The position numbers and the translations under genes are program-made. Under the pieces are notes generated by a model that saw nothing but the letters and a program-made list of their open reading frames with translations, searched no databases and was not told the origin of the DNA. Source: Actinoplanes sp. N902-109 (GTDB taxonomy: Bacteria; Actinomycetota; Actinomycetes; Mycobacteriales; Micromonosporaceae). From it: 64,000 nt of DNA. Of this stretch, positions 58,798-64,000 are shown piece after piece (the first letter of the stretch is position 1; every line of letters begins with the position of its first letter). The stretch lies in the NCBI RefSeq assembly GCF_000389965.1, contig NC_021191.1, forward strand, positions 1,179,501 to 1,243,500. The letters run 5' to 3'.

Positions 58798-60237
58798 TCA
58801 GAGCGCCGGCGCGGGGCGGCCCATCCCCCGATAATCCCAGCCCGCACGCGCCCACAGGCCCGCATCCAGGCAGTTCTTGCCGTCGATCACGCGCTTGCCG
58901 GCGACCAGGTCGGCCAGCTCGGCCGGATTCGCGTTGCGGAATTCAGCCCATTCGGTGAGTACGCACACCAGCTCGGCGCCGGCTACCGCGTCGTTCATCG
59001 AGGTCTCGTACGCCAGCGTGGGCTGGGCGGCCCGCGCGTTCTCCATGCCCTGCGGGTCGTAGACGTGTACGTCCGCCCCCGCCTTGGCCAGGCTTGCGGC
59101 GACCGCGAGCGCGGGCGCGTCCCGTACGTCATCGGAATTAGGCTTGAACGCAGCGCCCAGGACCGCGATGCGCGTACCCGACAAATCCGGACCTGCCGGA
59201 CCCGGTCGACGACCCAGCAGCTCGGCCGCGAGCTGCACCACCCGGCTGCGCCGCCGCAGGTTGATCAGATCGACCTCGTGCAGGAACCGCAACGCCTCGC
59301 CGGCACCGAGCTCCTGCGCCCGCGCCTGAAATGCCCGGATGTCCTTCGGCAGGCACCCGCCGCCGAAACCGACACCTGCCTGCAGGAACCGGTTGCCGAT
59401 CCGCGGGTCGTAACCGATGGCCTTGGCCAGCTGCGTGACATCGCCACCGGCGACCTCGCAGACCTCGGCCATCGCGTTGATGAAGCTGATCTTGGTGGCC
59501 AGGAACGCATTCGCCGCGACCTTCACCAGCTCGGCGGTCGCGAAGTCGGTCACCACCAACGGGACCTCGCGCTCCTCGGTGGCCGCCAGGTCGAACACGC
59601 CCTTGTGCGCGGCGTACAGCATGCCGTTGGCCCACTCGCTCTTGACGCCCACCACGATCCGGTTGGGGCGCAGCACGTCCTCGACCGCGAAACCCTCCTG
59701 CAGGAACTCCGGCGACCAGGCCACCTCGATCCCCAGCTGCGGGTCGGCATGCCGGGCGACCAGCTGCTCGACCCACTCGGCGGTGCCCACCGGCACGGTC
59801 GACTTGCCCACGATCAACGCCCGGCGCCGCAGGTGCGGAGCCAGCGCCGTCACCGACGCCTCGACGTAGGCCAGGTCGGCGCCCATCCCATCGGCGCGCT
59901 GCGGCGTGCCCACGCAGATGAAGTGCACGTCGGCGTGCTCGGCGGCCTCCTCGTACGAGGTCGTGAACCGCAGCCGGCCCGCTGCCAGGTTGCTGCGCAG
60001 CAGCTCGTCCAGCCCGGGCTCGTGGAACGGCACCTGACCCGAGGCCAGCTTGGCGATCTTCGCCGCATCCACGTCCACAGCCAGCACGTCATAGCCCAGC
60101 TCGGCGAAACACACGGCATACGTCGCGCCGAGATAACCGGTCCCCAGGAACGCGAGTCTCGGCCGGGGCGCGCCGGAGGGCACCGCCACCTCGGTGAACG
60201 CGGGGACGGACGGCGTGGTCGGGTAGGGGATGGTCAC
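58798..60237 (-). CDS. ugd: UDP-glucose 6-dehydrogenase family protein
   Basis: This 479-residue enzyme oxidises UDP-glucose to UDP-glucuronate (the GDP-mannose branch is less likely) with two NAD+. The NAD fold is RLAFLGTGYLGATYAVCFAE near residue 30. GKSTVPVGTAEW and AWSPEFLQEGFAVEDVLRPN are conserved, and the catalytic Cys is in GVGFGGGCLPKDIRAFQARA. VLGAAFKPNSDDVRDAPAL is typical of the C-terminal domain. GTG 60237 (VTIPYPTTPSV) was chosen over GTG 60264. The product would feed cell-wall or exopolysaccharide synthesis, but no glycosyltransferases are adjacent. Confidence 0.9.
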   Translation of the reverse strand: MTIPYPTTPSVPAFTEVAVPSGAPRPRLAFLGTGYLGATYAVCFAELGYDVLAVDVDAAKIAKLASGQVPFHEPGLDELLRSNLAAGRLRFTTSYEEAAEHADVHFICVGTPQRADGMGADLAYVEASVTALAPHLRRRALIVGKSTVPVGTAEWVEQLVARHADPQLGIEVAWSPEFLQEGFAVEDVLRPNRIVVGVKSEWANGMLYAAHKGVFDLAATEEREVPLVVTDFATAELVKVAANAFLATKISFINAMAEVCEVAGGDVTQLAKAIGYDPRIGNRFLQAGVGFGGGCLPKDIRAFQARAQELGAGEALRFLHEVDLINLRRRSRVVQLAAELLGRRPGPAGPDLSGTRIAVLGAAFKPNSDDVRDAPALAVAASLAKAGADVHVYDPQGMENARAAQPTLAYETSMNDAVAGAELVCVLTEWAEFRNANPAELADLVAGKRVIDGKNCLDAGLWARAGWDYRGMGRPAPAL

Positions 60238-60456
60238 GCTGCGGACTCCAGTCAGAGGGGACACTCACGATCGCATGACGCCGCCCGGGCAGCCGCAACC
60301 CCGGCGCCGGCGGGCGGTGCCGAGGGCGCTGGCGACCGCTCGGCGTCCCGGGCGAAGGATAGTGCGCGTACCCTACGCGCCGGTAACATGGCGATGCCGC
60401 ATGCGCCTCCGGGTGCTGCGGCAGCCATCCCGGGCAGCGCGCAGAAAGGGCGAAGC

Positions 60457-61611
60457 ATGTCTGAGTTCGACGTGTACCAGTTGCCGGAGGACCACGAGAC
60501 CATCCGCGCGGCGGTCCGCGAGGTCTGTGACGCCCGGGTGGCGCCCCATGCGGCCGAGGCGGACGAAAGCGGAGAATTTCCCAAAGCTTCGTACGATGCC
60601 CTGCGCGCCTCGGACTTCCACGCCCCGCACATCCCGGCCGAATACGGTGGAGCCGGTGCCGACGCGCTGGCCACCGCGATCGTGATCGAGGAGGTGGCCC
60701 GGGCCTGTGCCAGCTCGTCGCTGATCCCCGCGGTGAACAAGCTCGGTACCATGCCGCTGATCCTGGCGGCCTCCGAGGAGCTCAAGCGCAAGTACCTCAC
60801 ACCGGTTGCGGCAGGTGAGGCCATGTTCTCGTACTGCCTGTCGGAACCCGAGGCGGGCAGCGACGCGGTGTCGATGACCACCCGCGCGGTCCGAGACGGC
60901 GACTTCTGGGTGCTCAACGGGGTCAAGCGCTGGATCACCAACGCCGGCGTCTCGGAGTACTACACCGTCTTCGCGGTGACCGACCCCGCCGCACGCTCCC
61001 GCGGCATTTCCGCCTTCGTCGTGGAAAAAGCGGACGAGGGGGTCAGCTTCGGCGCGCCGGAGAAGAAGCTCGGCATCAAGGGCAGCCCCACCCGTGAGGT
61101 CTACTTCGACAACGTACGCATCCCGGCCGACCGCATGATCGGCGCAGAAGGCACCGGCTTCGCCACGGCCATGCGCACCCTCGACCACACCCGCGTCACC
61201 ATCGCGGCCCAGGCCATCGGCATCGCCCAGGGCGCCCTCGACTTCGCCAAGGGCTACATCCAGGAGCGCAAGCAGTTCGGCAAGGCCATCGCCGACTTCC
61301 AGGGCATCCAGTTCATGCTGGCGGACATGGGCATGAAGCTCGAGGCGGCCCGCCAGCTGACCTACGTGGCGGCCGGCAAGAGCGAACGCGGCGACGCGGA
61401 CCTCACCTACTTCGGCGCCGCGGCCAAGTGCTTCGCCTCGGACGCCGCCATGGAGATCACCACCGATGCGGTCCAACTGCTCGGCGGGTACGGCTACACC
61501 CGCGACTACCCGGTCGAGCGGATGATGCGCGACGCCAAGATCACCCAGATCTACGAAGGCACGAACCAGGTTCAGCGCATCGTCATGGCCCGCCAGATGC
61601 TCAAGGGCTGA
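60457..61611 (+). CDS. Acyl-CoA dehydrogenase
   Basis: This 384-residue FAD enzyme does the first oxidation of acyl-CoA beta-oxidation. Signatures are FSYCLSEPEAGSDAVSMTTR, RWITNAGVSEYYTVFA, RKQFGKAIADFQGIQFMLAD and the C-terminal MRDAKITQIYEGTNQVQRIV with the catalytic Glu position. It resembles short/branched-chain acyl-CoA dehydrogenases such as FadE25, but chain specificity is not certain. ATG 60457 is preceded by agaaaggg. The thiolase at 21623 and acetoacetyl-CoA synthetase at 63787 could act in the same metabolism. Confidence 0.93.
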   Translation: MSEFDVYQLPEDHETIRAAVREVCDARVAPHAAEADESGEFPKASYDALRASDFHAPHIPAEYGGAGADALATAIVIEEVARACASSSLIPAVNKLGTMPLILAASEELKRKYLTPVAAGEAMFSYCLSEPEAGSDAVSMTTRAVRDGDFWVLNGVKRWITNAGVSEYYTVFAVTDPAARSRGISAFVVEKADEGVSFGAPEKKLGIKGSPTREVYFDNVRIPADRMIGAEGTGFATAMRTLDHTRVTIAAQAIGIAQGALDFAKGYIQERKQFGKAIADFQGIQFMLADMGMKLEAARQLTYVAAGKSERGDADLTYFGAAAKCFASDAAMEITTDAVQLLGGYGYTRDYPVERMMRDAKITQIYEGTNQVQRIVMARQMLKG

Positions 61612-61747
61612 CAGCCGCCCTCGCCGCTCCGGAGTCCCCGCGGTTCGGTGCCCGGGGACTCCGCCGGCGCGGTCCGGAATCTTCGGCGCGGTCCCGGCGA
61701 TGGTGTTCCACTCGGTGGTGTCCACCGGCGGCGTCGCGGCTTTGTCG

Positions 61748-63004
61748 TCAGCTCTCGACGACGTCGGAGAGGTCGAAGAGCAGAAGTTCGACGTGCGGGA
61801 TCTCGTCGCGGCAGACCTCGGTGAGCGTCTTGTACCAGGTCTGCAACGAGGGCCGGGTGCCGAACCGCAGCGGTTTCTCCGGGCGCAGGTGTGCGGGCAG
61901 CGCCCGGTTGAGCACCTCCAGCCGATCCTGGGCCAGGGTCAGCGCGCTGAGCTGCTTGACCCGGGCCTGCTTGCGGTACTGCCGGTCGGACTGGGTGAGC
62001 GCCTGGAACGCCTCGCTGCCGCGCTCGCCGGGCGGGTCGGCAAGCAACTCGGTGATGACGTTCTCGTACCAGCTGATGTCCGGTTCGACCTCGCGGGCGC
62101 GGTCGGCGGCGGCTTCGGCGAGCATGGTCAGGCAGGCGCGCAGCTGCCACCGTTCCACGGTCTCGCCCAGGCGGTGCTCCCACACCACGGCCGCGGCCAG
62201 GAACCCGAGCAGGGCCGGTGTGGCGGCGACACCCGGACCGCCGCAGATCGTGCACATGTCGGTGCCCGGCAGGTTCAACCGCCACGCGGGCCAGGTCGGG
62301 GCCTGATTGGGGACCAGGGACAAGCTCTTGAGCACCCGGCAGTCCGGTGCGTGGCTGCGCTGCCCGGACGTCTCTCCGTAGCTCACCCGCAGCCATCCGG
62401 GCCCGGCGAAGTTGCGCGGCGGCAGCGGTGGCGTGTCCGGCAGGTCCAGAATGTCGCCCCGGACAGCGAACTGCTCGGTGCAGGCCGACGCGAACTCGGC
62501 CGTGGTGGCCCACAGCTCGGCGGGGAGCCGGTTGGCCAGGTGACCATGCCCGGTGGTCCACTGCATCGCGGCGATCAGGATGGGCCGCAGCGGGCCGAGG
62601 ACCCGGCCGACCGAGGTGTCCCCGGTGGTCCCGCCGGCGTTGCCGGGCTCGCCCGGTATGTCATCGTGCGAGTGATCGGCCGGGCTGACAGCGGGTCGGG
62701 GGTGAGGGGTGCTGCCGGGTTGCCCAGTCCCGCGAGCGACGGGCTGCGCGGCGGCGAGGAGGTCCCGGGCCAGACCGACGGGAAGGCCCCTGAGCGCGGC
62801 CGTTGCGGCGTGCGACGGCGATGCGGAGCCGGGCATCCCGGCTTCGGGGAGAACCGCCGGGACCGGCCAGTCGCGCAGGTCGGCGAGCTCGCCCACCGGC
62901 CACGAACGGTATCCACGGTCGTAGGCGGCGGGCAGCGGCCGGGCAGGGTCGGCCCGATGTTCGTCCTCGAAGCCGGTGGGTCCGAGCTCCTGTTCGTCAA
63001 GCAT
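61748..63004 (-). CDS. Hypothetical protein, 418 residues
   Basis: No family is recognised. ATG 63004 (MLDEQELGPTGFEDEHRADP) has a ggag seven bases before it; GTG 63043 would add 13 residues. The N-terminal ~150 residues are low-complexity and Pro/Ala/Gly-rich. The C-terminal ~270 residues look folded: WLRVSYGETSGQRSHAPDCR, a Cys-x-x-Cys in DMCTICGGPG (possible metal site), and helical segments up to PHVELLLFDLSDVVES. There is no membrane helix or signal peptide. It may be a nucleic-acid- or protein-interacting factor, but that is a guess. Confidence 0.7.
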   Translation of the reverse strand: MLDEQELGPTGFEDEHRADPARPLPAAYDRGYRSWPVGELADLRDWPVPAVLPEAGMPGSASPSHAATAALRGLPVGLARDLLAAAQPVARGTGQPGSTPHPRPAVSPADHSHDDIPGEPGNAGGTTGDTSVGRVLGPLRPILIAAMQWTTGHGHLANRLPAELWATTAEFASACTEQFAVRGDILDLPDTPPLPPRNFAGPGWLRVSYGETSGQRSHAPDCRVLKSLSLVPNQAPTWPAWRLNLPGTDMCTICGGPGVAATPALLGFLAAAVVWEHRLGETVERWQLRACLTMLAEAAADRAREVEPDISWYENVITELLADPPGERGSEAFQALTQSDRQYRKQARVKQLSALTLAQDRLEVLNRALPAHLRPEKPLRFGTRPSLQTWYKTLTEVCRDEIPHVELLLFDLSDVVES

Positions 63005-63254
63005 GGGTGTCTCCGCGACCTGGGCGTCCGCCCATGATTCCACGTGTATGCGGGCAGGTCAGCGGCGGTGGGTGGAGTCGCCGCCGGGAAGCTCCTCGAC
63101 CCGTCGCGGACCGTACTGGGAACTGGCCTGCGATCAGGGGTCCGGCCAGGAATGGGGGCGAGGAGCAGGATCGCTTACGCAGCCCTGGCGAGCCGCAACA
63201 GTGGCCCGCCGATGGTCTCCCAAGCTCGGCCAGCACACCGCATAGCCTTTGGGT

Positions 63255-63770
63255 ATGAACGACCAGCCGCAGGGGCGGCCGACCGCACACTCCCGGGTCA
63301 CGCTGAGCCGGATCATGACCGCGACTGACGTCAACCTGTACGGCACCGTGCACGGCGGCGTGCTGATGAAGTTCGTCGACGATGTTGCCGGGGCGGCCGC
63401 CGCACGGCACAGCGGCGGGACGGCCGTGACCGCCGCGATCGACGAGATCATTTTTGTCGAGCCGGTGCGGGTGGGCGATCTCGTGCACGCCTACGCGCAG
63501 GTCAATTGGGCCGGCCACACGTCGATGGAGGTGGGCGTGCGGGTGACCGCGGAGCGGTGGGACACCGCCGGCGGCGAACCGCTGACCGTGGCCACCGCGT
63601 ATCTGGTGTTCGTCGGGGTCGACGTGTCCGGGCAGCCGCGCACCGTACCGCCGGTGTTGCCGGAGGCGCCCGAGGACCAGCGCCGGTTCCGCGAGGCGCT
63701 CATCCGGCGCGAGCACCGGCTGGCCCGCCGCAAGGCCATCCAGGATGCCCGGGCCATCGTGGCTGAATGA
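63255..63770 (+). CDS. Acyl-CoA thioesterase, hotdog fold
   Basis: This 171-residue thioesterase of the BFIT/CTE-II type cleaves acyl-CoA to free acid and CoA. The hotdog signature is MTATDVNLYGTVHGGVLMKF (Asn and the GxVHGG helix) followed by VDDVAGAAAARH, with the later VRVGDLVHAYAQVNWAGHTS strand. ATG 63255 follows ttggg; a TTG at 63249 would add two residues. It is followed 16 bp later by acetoacetyl-CoA synthetase, probably one unit. Confidence 0.92.
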   Translation: MNDQPQGRPTAHSRVTLSRIMTATDVNLYGTVHGGVLMKFVDDVAGAAAARHSGGTAVTAAIDEIIFVEPVRVGDLVHAYAQVNWAGHTSMEVGVRVTAERWDTAGGEPLTVATAYLVFVGVDVSGQPRTVPPVLPEAPEDQRRFREALIRREHRLARRKAIQDARAIVAE

Positions 63771-63786
63771 GCGTTAAGGTGTCGGC

Positions 63787-64000
63787 ATGACGACGGGAAC
63801 AGTCTTGTGGACGCCACCGGCCGACGTTCTTGAGTCCTCCCGGATGGGCGCGTTCCTGACCTGGGTACGGGAGGAGCGCGGCGTCGACGTCCACGACTAC
63901 CCGTCGTTGTGGGAGTGGTCAGTCACCGATCTGGCCGGGTTCTGGGCCGCGATCTGGGAGTACTTCGAGGTCGTCGCGCACGATGAGCCGACCGGGACGC
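63787..64000 (+). CDS. Acetoacetate-CoA ligase, N-terminal part (cut by window edge)
   Basis: The first 71 residues are visible. They begin MTTGTVLWTPPADVLESSRM and continue GAFLTWVREERGVDVHDYPS and LWEWSVTDLAGFWAAIWEYF, the conserved N-terminal cap of acetoacetyl-CoA synthetases of the adenylate-forming superfamily. It would activate acetoacetate to acetoacetyl-CoA with ATP. The gene runs past the window end, so the catalytic core is not seen. Confidence 0.88.
   Translation, partial: MTTGTVLWTPPADVLESSRMGAFLTWVREERGVDVHDYPSLWEWSVTDLAGFWAAIWEYFEVVAHDEPTGT

Overview
The window is very GC-rich, uses many GTG and a few TTG starts, and carries mycothiol amidase (mca), a PadR/HAAS pair, DUF501, DUF4307 and SCO7613-type proteins. 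This points to an actinomycete chromosome, most likely a filamentous genus of the Micromonosporaceae (Actinoplanes-like). The genus is an inference; the actinobacterial assignment is firm. Two stretches follow the gene order I remember from Mycobacterium tuberculosis: mfd-mazG-eno-FtsB-like-DUF501-Ppx (Rv1020-Rv1026 region), and thiolase-SGNH-cbs-metB-greA-DUF4307-mca-small membrane protein-DUF255 (Rv1074c-Rv1084 region).

Layout. 1-10.3 kb: repair and housekeeping genes (mfd 3' part, SurA-like lipoprotein, mazG, DUF885 peptidase, eno, FtsB-like divisome protein, DUF501, acetyltransferase, Ppx). 10.3-17.3 kb: a PadR/HAAS switch, a family 5 uracil-DNA glycosylase and a five-gene MoxR/DUF58 operon. 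17.4-21.6 kb: type II NADH dehydrogenase, tRNA-Leu(UAA), an Rsm22-type methyltransferase and a Bax-inhibitor-like membrane protein. 21.6-28.4 kb: thiolase, two SGNH hydrolases, cbs and an HtrA-like protease. 28.6-34.4 kb: small genes, then CYTH/CHAD and PPK2 (polyphosphate) and RNase Z behind a strongly structured leader. 34.5-35.2 kb: one lower-GC membrane gene that looks acquired. 35.3-43.7 kb: msrA, HIT, metB, amidase, ilvA, greA, DUF4307, mca. 44.6-49.2 kb: a c-di-GMP EAL protein and a DUF255 thioredoxin-fold protein. 49.2-50.7 kb: a promoter, a 46-codon ORF, a strong terminator and a compact array of nine tRNA genes. 51-53 kb: purK-purE-NTF2. 53.4-63.8 kb: a 1739-residue membrane protein, UDP-glucose dehydrogenase, acyl-CoA dehydrogenase, an unrecognised 418-residue protein, a hotdog thioesterase and the start of acetoacetyl-CoA synthetase.

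How genes work together. cbs and metB are the two transsulfuration genes, with ilvA and mca (cysteine-derived thiol metabolism) nearby. Ppx, CHAD and PPK2 form a dispersed polyphosphate set. tRNA-Leu(UAA), the bldA equivalent, sits in the same window as three genes that each carry one rare TTA codon.

Most unusual. (1) The tRNA array at 49.66-50.69 kb: no gene encodes CCA, two tRNAs with leucine anticodons have short class I variable loops, and one alanine-anticodon tRNA has C at position 33. It lies behind a leader ORF and terminator that look like an attenuator. (2) The RNase Z leader at 33.17-33.42 kb: promoter, near-perfect Shine-Dalgarno, tiny ORF and a three-way-junction RNA. (3) Six intergenic tandem-repeat loci, each with a different unit length (15, 17, 20, 21, 26 and 42 bp).
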